Assembly (NCBI GenBank): GCA_025642075.2
Contig: JAODUO010000575.1
Coordinates: 1-64,000 of the forward strand
DNA from: Ridgeia piscesae
Lineage: Eukaryota > Annelida > Polychaeta > Sabellida > Siboglinidae
DNA: 64,000 nucleotides
Direction of reading: 5' to 3'
Every line of letters starts with the position of its first letter. Positions within the stretch are counted from its first letter, which is position 1. Of this stretch, positions 36,501 to 51,500 are shown in pieces. Made by a program: the position numbers and the translations under genes. Under the pieces are notes generated by a model. The model saw only the letters and a list, made by a program, of their open reading frames with translations. It searched no databases and was not told the DNA's origin.

Positions 36501-39500
36501 CTTGATTACAAGACCTTCCATTAGCCATCTTCATGTCCAGGTTAATTTTGATTGGAGGACACTGTTACTATGATCTCTTCAGTAATCCAAGTTTTATTTT
36601 ATTTAACACATACCACCAAGTTATCATCTATCCTGTGGTTAAGTGAAAACAATCGTTAAACAAATTAGTGAGCAGATATCATGTGGGTGAATTTTTTGTT
36701 TAATTGATAAAATTATGGGCTGTCAGAATTCATGCTTAACACTAATTGTGGTCCCTGTTGTTTAATTATGACTTCGTCATTCTTAACATTTAAATAAAAA
36801 ATCATATACATTTTTTGATTTGTTGTTAGAGTCTCAGATATATTATCACTTGTTTTGGGTCCTTCAAGATGATACATTTGTTGTGTTTATGTAATGTTTA
36901 CATGTTATATCACAGGCTTTATGCCAGACAAAATTATTACCAGACACATGTTTTGGTGGACACATGGATGTTAACTGTCAAGCCAGTTTACAAACTTTAA
37001 AGTGTGACTGATTACCCGAAATGGACTACAAACACACATGTGACATCATTTACACTTCTGAGGCATAACTGACAATATCTATGGTTTTGGAAGACTTTTT
37101 GCTCCTTTATTTTTTACCAGTCCACCACCCATATTTCTACCTGTCCACAACTGTTTTTACCCATCCAAATGACTGGTGGGCGGGTCTCTGCAGAAAGCTA
37201 TGCAGAGTAGGTATACTTTTTATGTCACAGAGTAGGTATACTTTGTATGTCACAGAGTAGGTATACTTTGTATGTCACAGAGTAGGTATACTTTTTATGT
37301 CACAGAGTAGGTATACTTTTTATGTCACAGAGTAGGTATACTTTTTATGTCACAGAGTAGGTATACTTTTTATGACACAGAGTAGGTATACTTTTTATGA
37401 CACAGAGTAGGTATACTTTTTATGTCACAGAGTAGGTATACTTTTTATGTCACAGAGTAGGTATACTTTTTATGTCACAGAGTAGGTATACTTTTTATGT
37501 CACAGAGTAGGTATACTTTTTATGACACAGTAGATATACTTTTTATGTCACAGAGTAGGTATACTTTTTATGTCACAGAGTAGGTATACTTTTTATGTCA
37601 CAGAGTACCGGTAGGTATATTTTTTTTGTCAGAGTAGGTATACTTTTTATGTCACAGAGTAGGTATACTTTTTATGTCACAGAGTAGGTATACTTTTTAT
37701 GTCACAGAGTAGGTATACTTTTTATGACACAGAGTAGGTATACTTTTTATGTCACATAGTAGGTATACTTTTTATGTCACCAAGTAGGTATACTTTTTAT
37801 GTCACAGAGTAGGTATACTTTTTATGTCACAGAGTAGGTATACTTTTTATGTCACAGAGTAGGTATACTTTTTATGACACAGAGTAGGTATACTTTTTAT
37901 GTCACAGAGTAGGTATACTTTTTATGTCACAGAGTAGGTATACTTTTTATGACACGAGTAGGTATACTTTTTATGTCACAGAGTAGGTATACTTTTTATG
38001 ACACAGAGTAGGTATACTTTTTATGTCACAGAATAGGTATACTTTTTATGTCACAGAGTAGGTATACTTTTTATGTCACAGAGTAGGTATACTTTTTATG
38101 ACACAGAGTAGGTATACTTTTTATGTCACAATAGGTATACTTTTTATGACACAGAGTAGGTATACTTTTTATGTCACAGAATAGGTATACTTTTTATGTC
38201 ACAGATAGGTATACTTTTTATGACACAGAGTAGGTATACTTTTTATGTCACAGAGTAGGTATACTTTTTATGACACAGAGTAGGTATACTTTTTATGTCA
38301 CAGAGTAGGTATACTTTTTATGTCACAGAGTAGGTATACTTTTTATGTACACAGTAGTAGGTATACTTTTTATGTCACAGAGTAGGTATACTTTTTATGT
38401 CACAGAATAGGTATACTTTTTATGTCACAGAATAGGTATACTTTTTATGTCACAGAGTAGGTATACTTTTTATGACACAGAGTAGGTATACTTTTTATGT
38501 CACAGAATAGGTATACTTTTTATGACACAGAGTAGGTATACTTTTTATGTCACAGAGTAGGTATACTTTTTATGACACAGAGTAGGTATACTTTTTATGT
38601 CACAGAGTAGGTATACTTTTTATGTCACAGAGTAGGTATACTTTTTATGTCACAGAGTAGGTATACTTTTTATGTCACAGAATAGGTATACTTTTTATGT
38701 CACAGAGTAGGTATACTTTTTATGACACAGATAGGTATACTTTTTATGTCACAGAGTAGGTATACTTTTTATGACACAGAGTAGGTATACTTTTTATGTC
38801 ACAGAGTAGGTATACTTTTTATGACACGAGTAGGTATACTTTTTATGTCACAGAGTAGGTATACTTTTTATGTCACAGAGTAGGTATACTTTTTATGTCA
38901 CAGAGTAGGTATACTTTTTATGTCACAGATAGGTATACTTTTTATGTCACAGAGTAGGTATACTTTTTATGTCACAGAGTAGGTATACTTTTTATGTCAC
39001 AGAGTAGGTATACTTTTTATGACACAGTAGATATACTTTTTATGTCACAGAGTAGGTATACTTTTTATGTCACAGAGTAGGTATACTTTTTATGTCACAG
39101 AGTAGGTATACTTTTTATGTCACAGAGTAGGTATACTTTTTATGACACGAGTAGGTATACTTTTTATGTCACAGAGTAGGTATACTTTTTATGTCACAGA
39201 GTAGGTATACTTTTTATGTCACAGAGTACCGGTAGGTACTTTTTATGTCACAGAGTAGGTATACTTTTTATGTCACAGAGTAGGTATACTTTTTATGTCA
39301 CAGAGTAGGTATACTTTTTATGTCACAGAGTAGGTATACTTTTTATGTCACAGAGTAGGTATACTTTTTATGTCACAGAGTACCGGTAGGTACATTTTTT
39401 TTGTCAGAGTAGGTATACTTTTTATGTCACAGAGTAGGTATACTTTTTATGTCACAGAGTACCGGTAGGTATATTTTTTTTGTCAGAGTAGGTATACTTT

Positions 39501-42500
39501 TTATGTCACAGAGTAGGTATACTTTGTATGTCACAGAATAGGTATACTTTTTATGACACAGATAGGTATACTTTTTATGTCACAGAGTAGGTATACTTTT
39601 TATGTCACAGAGTACCGGTAGGTATACTTTTTATGTCACAGAGTACCGGTAGGTATATTTTTTTGTCACAGAGTAGGTATACTTTTTATGTCACAGAGTA
39701 GGTATACTTTGTATGTCACAGAATAGGTATACTTTTTATGACACAGAGTAGGTATACTTTTTATGTCACAGAGTAGGTATACTTTTTATGTCACAGAGTA
39801 GGTATACTTTTTATGTCACAGAGTACCGGTAGGTATATTTTTTATGTCAGAGTAGGTATACTTTTTATGTCACAGAGTAGGTATACTTTTTATGTCACAG
39901 AATAGGTATAATTTTTATGTCACAGAGTAGGTATACTTTGTATGTCACAGAATAGGTATACTTGTTACATGATTAAGAAATGACTGAGACGTAAAGAACC
40001 GTTGTACACATTATTATGAGAAACAAATATTTGAACTCTTCAACGGTGATCTCTCTCAGTCTGTAAGAACACAAACAGCGATTCGACGAAACTAGCATGG
40101 GGCCGGTTATTAGTGTTTGGCCATGCATTGTCTGTCACTGTGGGTGGTGATGTGGTACTAATGTAGCTCAGCCTCCAGTCAAGATGGCTATTCACTGTAG
40201 TGTTGAGTGAAAAGTGAGAAGCAGTTCTAACGACTAGAATTGCGTGAGGTCGGATGCGATGTGGGATCAACATCGCAGTCTATTGATTTCTCTCGACGTG
40301 GTTTGTTCTGTGTGACTGTATGTTAGTGATGCTGACTGTTGGGCATGTCATCTTGTGTCTGTGAGAGTTGGAGAGTACACCAAGGTGTGTGGGAGTGACA
40401 CGGATGGGCGGTAAATGTGAGTGGCTTTAAACGTATTGCAGCCTTCATTTCTGACGTCTTTATTATTATTGATGTTCTTACTTATGAGGTGTCTTATCTG
40501 TGGATATTTAGAAACAGGAATTTACAATCCGGTGATCACTTGGAGGTGAAATAAATGAGTCCATGATGAAGATGGTATTAGATGTTCTTGAAGCAAATTT
40601 GAAATTGTGCCATAAAGAATTCTTTTTTTAATTGTTCTAATTTGTTATCATCATTTTCTGTAGTACAGCAATGACTGTGTGGATTCAGATGTTTTGAGGC
40701 GCCTAACAAATTTACAAACATAATTTTTTTTATTGGACGTGTATTGTTTTTATATGTCCAATAATACAGTCCATAGTGACTATGTACATCACGTCAGACA
40801 CAAGCAGTTCGTTTTGTGCATTGTGTTTTCAGACAGTTAAAAACATAATTATGTTTGGGTGTTTTAATTAATACACAAATTGCAGTATTTAAAAAATTGG
40901 TACAATGTTATGCTTGTACAGTTTACATGTATATGTATTACAGATGGCAACACAGACAGTGACTTTGTTTTATGAGCATCTAATTTATACATGTCTATAA
41001 TGTTTAATCATACTTTAAAGAAAAAAATTGATTTATAATAGCCATAATGTATTAACAAGCCACTCATTCATTTAATTGAGAAAAAATGGATATTGCAATA
41101 TTCGTACAAAAAGTCATGTTTCTGCTTACTGAAATTATTTATAGGCGTTTTAATTGTTTGTAGGTACATTTTGGCATATTTATATTTCAAAAATAAAAAT
41201 GCTGCCTATTAGTATGTGTCATAAAAATGTCACTATAATTTTATAATGTTTCATGTATGTGATGTTAAAACCTCATCAGTTATCTAATTCACGAGGTCTT
41301 GACAATGGTCATTTGTGATTGGTGTACATGGCTGCATTAGTCGTCTCATCATCTAGTACCATACATTCCTAGAGCTGTATGTATTACTGTTTAGTTGGGG
41401 GCATCTGTCAACACAGAACAACCCTTCAAATTATCTTAATGACTACATGTTTGAGCACTTAGAAATAACTAAATTCTCAGCTACCTAAACATTTGGAGTG
41501 CACAGAAATTATTACTGGTGTTCAATAACTTTCTGTCACTTTGTTCTGTAAGTCTTTCTATATACAAACATAATAATAACTGTTCAAAAACAGGCAATTT
41601 ATATAACGTTATTATTGTTTTCTTCAAAATTTATACTTTTATAGAGGATCCAAAAACATTCATGGCAGAATACAAACAGTTACATTATTATCGTACAGTA
41701 CAAGTATGCCAAATTGGCATTAAATATAAATACAAAATACATATTTGTCCCCGAATTCTTTCGGACAGTTTGTTATTTGACTACCAGATTTCATACATTG
41801 GCTCACATATTCTTTGAACCACATTTCAGCTAAGAGTGGCCGGGCAAAAGGGGTAAGGTCACTTGGCAGGAAGCCAGCAAGGTCAAGGTCAGCCTCAGTT
41901 TCAAAGACATTGAGAAAGGATGCCGGGGGTGACGCTGCAGGAGTAGACAGTGCTGCCTCTAGTGGACTGCCACAGAGTGCCAGTTGTACACCAAAGAAAG
42001 TTGACATGAGGGCACGTTACTGGGCATTTCTCTTTGACAACTTGAGGCGAGCGGTGGACGCAATCTACGAAACATGCGAATCAGACGAAAGTGTCATTGA
42101 GTGCAAGGTCAGTCTGTGTTCTGTGTTTTTTAATAACCTTTCTCCTTGTTTGTTATGTTTTAAATCAGGCTTATCCTGACAAGCCAGACATGTTTATTAT
42201 ACAATGTATTATACTAGTAAGAAGTTTGTAAAACAGAAAATGTCTGTCCTTTCAGGAAATATATTGTGTAAAAAGTGACATTTAAACACCATGTGCATAA
42301 AAATACAAGTTTAGAATGGCATGCAAATCTATAAAAAAAATCCATTAAAAAAATAATTTTGCACTGAAATGGTTAGATAATTTTGAAAGTTCAAAATGTT
42401 TCACCCAATAAGTTGCATTCAATAAGCCTGACATATTGTTTGCAATGCCCCTATGTCGACACATATGCACCGCTACATGACTACCATTAAGAATACCGAA

Positions 42501-45500
42501 ACCGTAATCTCATTGGATAAGACTGTAAACACCTGAGACCCTGATTTAAACTCTGCAGTAGAACTTAATGAGCAATTATATTAATTAACTACGAGCTGTT
42601 CCAGCAAAATCTATATTAATATAGGAGGCAAAGCAGTGAGACCTAGTCTGTCAGTAGCAGAGATGGAGTAATCGTACTCGAGTACGAGTACTTTTTGAGT
42701 ACTCGTACTCGAGTACAGAGGAAAGTAATCGTACTCGAGTACATTACCAAAGTAATCGTACTCACGATTACTTCTCACGATTACATTTTTTTCATATGAA
42801 CAGTTGCAAGCAAATATATTAGACACATAAAAATGGCAATATTAGAAGTAATCTAATAAATGTAATAATAATCAAGGTATTCATTTTCTATTACTGTTGA
42901 GCATTTCAGTTAAATAAATATTCAGTCAGATTTCCCTAATTAATACCTTGTCTTCCCAGAGAAGCAACATCTCCTCACCCTCCTGCTTAGTACAAAGTAC
43001 AAGTTATATTGTGACAGTCCCTGGGAAGCACTGCAGGAGATAAGCATCCCCTAACATGTTGCTTTGTAATTTTAAAATCCAGGCCACAGCCCCACCTGTA
43101 CTGTTTGCTCTGTCAGTATGGTGTGAATGACTGGTCATATTTCCAACATCCAGAATCCTGACTGGGTCTGGGCGGTTAGCTGCTAAATCCCTGTCTATTA
43201 TGTTTAATTAAGTGCAAACTGTAAACCTGTCTAAATCCACAACCATTCTGTGTTTGTCCCATCCAGACATGGGGTCAAAAACATTGAAATATATTTAAAT
43301 ACAAATATTTTTGAGGGATTACAAATACTTTTTAATATAAATGTATTTAAATACGAATACATTGAAAAGTATTTCAAATACATTTTCATATATTTTTCAA
43401 ATACTTTTCATTTTGTATTACTATGTAGGTAAAAGAAAAGCAACATATATCGAGACATCTAGTTTATAGGCATAATTAGTGTTTTGCTCATATGATGACA
43501 GGCAGACCAGTGCTAGGGAGTATTGTTATTGCTAACTGCATCACAGTGACCACTGACTGAAAGAGGTAAAGGCCAAAATATATTGTTTGTATGTTAAGCC
43601 AGGAGGTCCATAATAATATAATGCCTATGTTGCCACCAGAAGAGACACTGCTAATCATTGCTACCATGTTGTGAGGAAGGCTCAACTTCAAAGTCAGCCA
43701 GGAAACCAGAATAACCTGGTTGAAGCCTGACTAAAGAACAAAAGGGGATATTATGGTCACTGCTAGGTCCATCCTCTGGTTGTGAGCAAACACAAGTTGT
43801 GGTCACTGCAGGGCCATGGGGGAAGCCTGCTGTTAAGTGTCTTCATCAGTAATTAACACTGTTGGGGGAAGTTGCAGTGCATTAAGGTACCCTGGTAATC
43901 AGTTTGGCAGGCATTACATGTGACAGTGAAAAAGAAATGTTGATACTGACAATGTATTTCCAAAAAATATTTGAACAACTCAAATACTTTAGGAAAGTAT
44001 TTAAATACAAATACTTTTAATTCCTAAACATCAAATACAAATACTTTAAGAAGTATTTAAATACTTTCAAATACATTTGTATTTGACCCCATGTCTGGAC
44101 CCATCTGATATACTACTCTTTTGAATATGCCCCCTGGTTTTGAAGTGTTGTTATTGTAATGTATTTGATCATGTGTATTTGAAATTTTTAAATGCCTCCT
44201 ATTTGTATTTGATTCAGAAACCATAAATTAAATTATTCATCCAGCATTAAATGATTCATCCAATACATGAGAAAGTCGTCTAATTATTAATAATAATAAC
44301 ACCTGGATAGTGGATAGCAGTAATCAGTTAGAACATTAGTGACACAACAACAGAACAAGAATGACACCTAGGGATTCCATGAAAGTCGCCTTTATGTTAG
44401 AAACAGGATATTCAATTAAAGTAATCATGAAAATAATCATGATTACATTCTAAAGTAATCGTACTCGTACTCGAGTATATTGTAAAGTAATCGTACTCGT
44501 ACTCGAGTACATTTGTTTTCTGAGTACTCATGCATGTTCAAAGTAATCGTACTCGTACTCGAGTACATTTGTATTGTACTCACTCCATCTCTGGTCAGTA
44601 GTTTGATGGCCTCAGGACTTGTAACTCAGGTCAGTTTGGTACATCAAAATGTATAAAATATATATAGAAAAGTCCTGTACGTGCTGCAAGTACCAGGGTA
44701 ACTGAAGTAAGTACAGGTGTAGGTCAAACTACCCACAAGTCCATACTCTAGTAAAGATTATGGCAGACTAGTAAAACTGGTCTATAACTAGTCCAATGCC
44801 TAATAACAAAAGTGAAGTAAAGTGAACAATGAAATTTTCTTCCGTATGGCCACCGCATGGGAACTTATTGGGTGTTGTTTATGAGTGGAGCAATTCTTTG
44901 GTGTGTATAAGTTTCTGTTGTTCAATATGTTTATTTCTGTACTACAAGAGCAGCTTTCTTAACGCTGTAATCTGAGGTCAGTTTTGGATGATTGCGGAAA
45001 TCAAATGTTGCTAAACGTTTGTCTTTACTAGTGCGGCTGTCTAGTGCGTACTACCCCTGAAGTGTTTTCTTTCCCGTAGGAAGCCATCATGATGCTGGAG
45101 CAGAGCACAAATGACTTTAAATCTCTCATTCAGCGAGTGAAGTTACTCAAAGTGTACGAGACCGCAGAAGAAGGACACAAGTAAGCAACGACAGATCGCG
45201 GGAACCATTTCATAAGATAATATACTTATTTGGCTGAATCTATCTTTAGCTCAACAGAGCTTTCGGAGCCTCCACGATGGCTTCCTCTGCGTTGTGTGTC
45301 GCTGACAATTGCTGGTCATGTGACATTGTAGAAAGCAGCGATGATAATTACTATACAATATTATTGTTATGGAGTTATTTGCTGGATAGATTATAATTGT
45401 GTATTTTTATGACTAATTAATTAATTAACTAAGGTAATTATTTATTTATTTTTAGAAATGCTGTTGTTTTAATACTGTATTAAGTTAGTTTTTGTATACA

Positions 45501-48500
45501 TATATTGATTATTTAAAAAAAAATATTCTTGTTATTGTATGAAATTATGCTTTTTATGTATTTTAATAGTAATGATGTGAAGCGCCACAAACAATTATGG
45601 ATGCTACCGCTCCCCACAGAGCTTTCGGAGCCTCCACGATGGCTTCCTCTGCGTTGTGGGTCGCTGACAATTGCTGGTCATGTGACATTGTAGAAAGCAG
45701 CGATGATAATTACTATACAATATTATTGTTATGGAGTTATTTGCTGGATATATTATTATTGTGTATTTTATGACTAATTAATTAATTAACTAAGGTAATT
45801 ATTTATTTATTTATTTTTAGAAATGCTGTTGTTTTAATACTGTATTAAGTTAGTTTTTGTATACATATATTGATTATTTAAAAAAAAAATTCTTGTTATT
45901 GTATAAAAATATGCTTTTATGTATTTTAATAGTAATGATGTGAAGTGCCACAAACAATTATGGATGCTACGCTATATGAAATACAATATATTATATTATA
46001 AAAACATAATTAGTGTCTACACCATCTCATACACATTGGGACATGAATGTTTCAGTTGTTTTTATCACACAAAGTCGGGTAACATCCAATTATTTGTGCT
46101 ACTCTGCCACTATCTGATGCAAATAACCAGGGATTCACATTTTAAGGAGCCAAATCAGTCATGATGGACTAGGCAGCAAGGAGGAAATCTTGTTTACCGA
46201 CCTAATGAATATGATCAATGGTTTGCCAAAATTGTCTACAGGCCTACATCTCTCGCTTGGGAAGTTAGGAAGTCATCCCCCGGGAAGACTCTGTCGAGCA
46301 GTGGGAACAAGGAACACTTCCCCACCAACTCCCCTGCCTCTCGCAGCCTCAACTTCAATTGTGTTCCCAGGTAAGTTATTCCCTCAGTCAACACCAAGAC
46401 TGACCTCAACCAGAGTCAATGTTTCTCTAGCCTTATAATAATAAAGCTTTACTGCCATATTCAACGTGCATTACTTGATGAATTGGAATGTAGTCTGGCG
46501 TTGACTCATATAGTGCCTATATATACAATAAAATTAAATATGGCAAATAAATATAAGATATAGATATAAGATATACATTGTACATAATTTGTTCTGTAAA
46601 ATGTTTTTTTTAATATAGTAAATAAATAAAGACAAAATTAAAATAATATATTATCTATTTAACAGTAATTGTGGTGTAAACTAGTTAATAAATAAATAAA
46701 TATATATATATATAAAATGTCCTTTAAAATTGTTTAAAATGTATATATATATATACACACTGTATATATATTATATAATATTATATAAATTTTCTTCTAA
46801 AAATATAATTTAAATTAGTAAACATACATTATAAGAAGACTAAAATATCATTTAAAATAAAAATTATATTTGCAATATCACTTAAAGATAAAATTAAGTT
46901 GTGGTAGTGAAGTTGAGATGGTGTTGCTTGAACAGGTCTGCCAGAGAGTGAAATATAAAGTGCCCTGAACATTCATAAAGTTCAAATACCATATTTTTAT
47001 CAGGCTCCAGTTGACAAGGGGCTTCGTAAATATAAAACAAATTCCAATTATCCAGAAAATATTTAATAGGATCAATGCCACCCACCCACTCTTTGGAGAC
47101 AATTGGAAAGGCCAATAAACTGCAGTGTAGATCTTTGTCTTCAAGTGATGAGGTTGCTAAAATAATTACATAAAGTATATAGGATGGGTTCTAAGTCCAT
47201 CTATTGGAAAGAATGTTTTGAATATATTATACATCAGTCAATTTCAACTGATTTGTTATATAAGTATATAAAAAATCAAACATTTCAAAGTACAACTGAA
47301 AATGTACACAAAGAGCAGAATTTGTCCACAATCTGCGTTCACTGTGGAGTATTGAATTGATTTTTTCCAAAAACATTTTTAGTCAAAATGGACCATTCAC
47401 CTACCCACCCACATCCAAATTTGTTTCATTACTGAATTGTTTATAGTTACAAAGCCCCTAAGACGATTCTTAACTTTCTCCGCTGATAAAGACTGGAAGA
47501 TAAATTACGCCAGTCTGCACCAGTGCTGTTGTTTGTTGTCAGCTCCAGGGGTCTGAGTTGGGCAGACAAGGTGAGGGGAGGACCAAATGACTAATTGTCT
47601 GCACCAGTGCTGTTGTTTGTTGTCAGCTCCGGGGGTCTGAGTTGGGCAGACAAGGTGAGGGGAGGACCAATAACTAATTGTCTGCAACTGTGCTGTTGTT
47701 TGTTGTCAGCTCCGGGGGTCTGAGTTGGGCAGACAAGGTGAGGGGAGGACCAATAACTAATTGTCTGCACCTGTGCTGTTGTTTGTTGTCAGCTCCGGGG
47801 GTCTGAGTTGGGCAGACAAGGTGAGGGGAGGACCAATAACTAATTGTCTGCACCAGTGGTGTTGATTGTTGTCAGCTCCGGGGGTCTGAGTTGGGCAGAC
47901 AAGGTGAGGGGAGGACCAATGACTAATTGTCTGCACCAGTGCTGTTGTTTGTTGTCAGCTCCGGGGGTCTGAGTTGGGCAGACAAGGTGAGGGGAGGACC
48001 AATAACTAATTGTCTGCACCAGTGGTGTTGATTGTTGTCAGCTCCGGGGGTCTGAGTTGGGCAGACAAGGTGAGGGGAGGACCAATGACTAATTGTCTGC
48101 ACCAGTGCTGTTGTTTGTTGTCAGCTCCGGGGGTCTGAGTTGGGCAGACAAGGTGAGGGGAGGACCAATAACTAATTGTCTGCACCTGTGCTGTTGTTTG
48201 TTGTCAGCTCCGGGGGTCTGAGTTGGGCAGACAAGGTGAGGGGAGGACCAATGACTAATTGTCTGCACCAGTGCTGTTGTTTGTTGTCAGCTCCGGGGGT
48301 CTGAGTTGGGCAGACAAGGTGAGGGGAGGAACAATGACTACTTGTCAGGACTGTGGCAGGAATGATAACCATGTGATCACCCTGAAGGAGCCGAGCCGTG
48401 TCACCAGCGCTGGTGCCGAGAAAGGTCTTGTATTACTTTATGTCAACCCTGGTTTCTCTAGCTCAGAATGTAGCATTCTTCTCTCCCATTGCGGGGTCAA

Positions 48501-51500
48501 GGCCACGTAGTGTGTTGTTGGTTTCGTTGGTGTCTTTCTTTTGCAGTAAAGGTTTATTCATTATAAAATGTTATCTTGTACCTGCATGTACTTGAAACAT
48601 TTTGACTACATAATATATAAGGATGGCACAAGAAAGTACACGCACTTGTTTCTATTCTGGTCCTTGGATATATACATACATATATACAACACATAATAAA
48701 TTAAGAAATAAATAAACATACTACAAATGTTTTTTTTAAATATACATCAAAAGGCATTAATAATGACAATATTGAAAAGGGTGAGAAAGGCTACCTTCTG
48801 ATTTTTAAGACATTCTCATACATGGTTTATGTCTATGATGTACTGTTGTTGTTTGTTTATCAAACAACTGGACAAATAAATATCAAACTTCCTGAATAAT
48901 AGTATTTTAAACTTTCAAGTTTACTTGTAATAATGATGATTTTACCCCCTCAGACTCCCCTTTAGCCCCCCTGGAGGGTGAGGACATGGAGGGTTGGGAG
49001 ACAGTCCACAGGGGAGGACGCACAAAGTCCCGCTCCAACTCCATGAAACTCCACACACCCCTCTCTCAGACAAGTTCCCCATCGAACCATGATGCCACGG
49101 AAGACCCACAGGTGGCAGCACTGTGTCACAGTGGCGAGAAGGAGGCAGGTCCAGTGTTGGGTAGTACGACACGAGTCCGGAGTCGAACGTCCAGTCCGGA
49201 CAGTGAGAAAGAAAATCAGCCCTGGACAGAGTATGACAGCAACCAGCTTAATATATGTAAGTTGAATGTTTTATTTATATTGTAGCTGCTGTTTTCCCAG
49301 TTCTATGAACATTTCAGGCCATTGCATATTTAACATATATTCTCACAAATACACATATACATTAGTTTTGCAGAGCGTGGCTCAGTCGAAACATCAAACA
49401 TGCAACCACGTTTGCCGAACGTGAAAACTATTAAATAATTAATATGGTAGAACTATATCCAAATTTGTGGTTTTTATAAATAGTAAATCATGGTTTGACT
49501 ATACCAGCACAAAACTTTAAAACACAGTTTATATTTCTAATAATAAGCAACTGTGAGCACTGTAAATGCTATGATTTCCTGATTTCCTTTTTTATTCAAA
49601 TTTTGCAAAACCTGTGAGATGACAAGTTGAACAAATTTTGTTTAATGTTAATATACTTGTTCGTGATTATGGTGATTAAAACAGCAACATGTGTAAAGAA
49701 GCCAGTTTCTGGCAGACTCCTTCAACCCATAGTGCAAAGAAAGTGTCAAATTCCTCAATACAGAAATATGTGCAACGCAGAACCACACATTCAGGTGATG
49801 ATTCCAACTTTGATAATTGATCAAATCAAAGTTGTAATCAACATTAAACAAGTGAATGAATTGATTTCACCAAAATTAATTGCAAAAAAGTTGCTCAGAG
49901 CTAACAAGACTTAGCCATAGCATACACTAAGTAGGTTCACTGCTTTGCTAAATAATTTTGAAATAAGATGAGTAAATAAAACAGCTGTGGAGGCTGCTTT
50001 AAGTTTATCTTTTTGACATGACCCCTGGAATTAATTCCTAGTATGTGTGTTTGTAGACATCGATGGCAAAGAGAAGCTGACAGAGTCCCAACTGAAAGAC
50101 ATCTATGATGACGACAATGAACAGATCACTGCGGTCATCTCACTGGAGCAGGCTCCACCCCACCCTGCCCCGGAGCTGAGTAGGGCGGAGGAGGGCAGTC
50201 ACCAGACAGATGATGAGCCAGCAGAGGAGGAAGAGGAAGATGAAGATGATGATGACAAGTTGGCAATAGAGCTTGAGACGGTACGCATGAATATAGTTTT
50301 GTGTTATTTGTAGCTGTATCGTGTGTCTTATTGTGACACAACAATTGACAGGATTATTGCTTAGAGTTGTGCAAAGTCACAAAATGAAACTGATTTTCAT
50401 ATTTCTTGTCAGCCATCTTGGATTTTGTACATATGTAAATTATATACTAATAGGTTTCAGTTAGCCACACAATGATGATTTATATCCCAGTATTTAGATA
50501 ATTCCATTCTAATTAAGAAAATGCACATTTCTATATAATTTTTTTGTGCCATTTTATTACACAATTCGTTATGTCAACCCATGTCTAGTATGGTGTCGAC
50601 GCCCTCAAAAATTCAGGTATAAAAAGGTTAATGGTGTCCACATGTCCTACAGTTCCATTGATTAAAGAAAAATATTCCACAGTTTCCTAATCGTTGTGCA
50701 GTGGGCAAGTTGAGTGTTTACCAACTGTCCTGGTGACACAAGTGTGAGCAAGGCTCAAGATAGAACATGTGTTTTAATAATAATAACAATGCATGCATTT
50801 ATTACGTGCCATGTATTCAGGTAAAATACTCACTCAAAGGCACTGGAATAAATTGATATACATTACATTAAAAACAAAATAAATATGCTGATATAATAGT
50901 AACAATCATGTAAGGTAATTCAGTAGCATCAGCTATGAAATTAATAATTGATATTCATTAGTCTGTATAAAAACAAAATAAATACACTGATATAATACTA
51001 ACAGTCATTTAAGGTAATTCAGTAGCATCAGCTATAAAATAAATAATTGATATTCAGTAGTCTGTATAAAAACAAAATAAATATGCAGATATAATACTAA
51101 CAATCATTTAAGGTAATTCAGTAGCACCAGCTATAAAATAAATAATTGATATTCATTAGTCTGTATAGTTTGTTGTTTGAGTTAAAATAAATACGTTAAA
51201 TGAGTTAGCTAAATATAATATGGAGTCCATAAATGTTTGAGTGTGCATATATGTAAACTAGGGTAAGATGCTATTAGTAGTATATAATGTTTATTTCAGG
51301 CAAAAAGTCCACATGTATACGTAAAATACAATAAATAATTAAAAAGTACAAAACCTAAAATACAATTAAAACAATTATGAGGTACAAGTAAAATAATAAA
51401 TAAGTAGATAATAAAATAAATAAGTTGTGACAAGAAGTGAATAAATATTAAAAATAATTATTAAAATACGGTACAATACAAATATCTGTACATTTGGGAT

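Larger units (their letters stand above)
42658..44593. mobile_element. non-autonomous hAT-like element (outer), 1936 bp
   Basis: Ends CAGAGATGGAGT and ACTCCATCTCTG form terminal inverted repeats, flanked by identical 8-bp direct copies GTCAGTAG (42650-42657 and 44594-44601), as made by hAT transposases. Both ends carry clusters of GTAATCGTACTCGAGTAC, likely subterminal transposase sites. No transposase frame. A second hAT-like element is inserted in it. Lies in SCAPER intron 3. Confidence 0.88.

Noticed and set aside
49627..49914. 95-codon plus-strand frame
   Set aside because: No family, overlapping antisense frame, lies inside a SCAPER intron without splice support.
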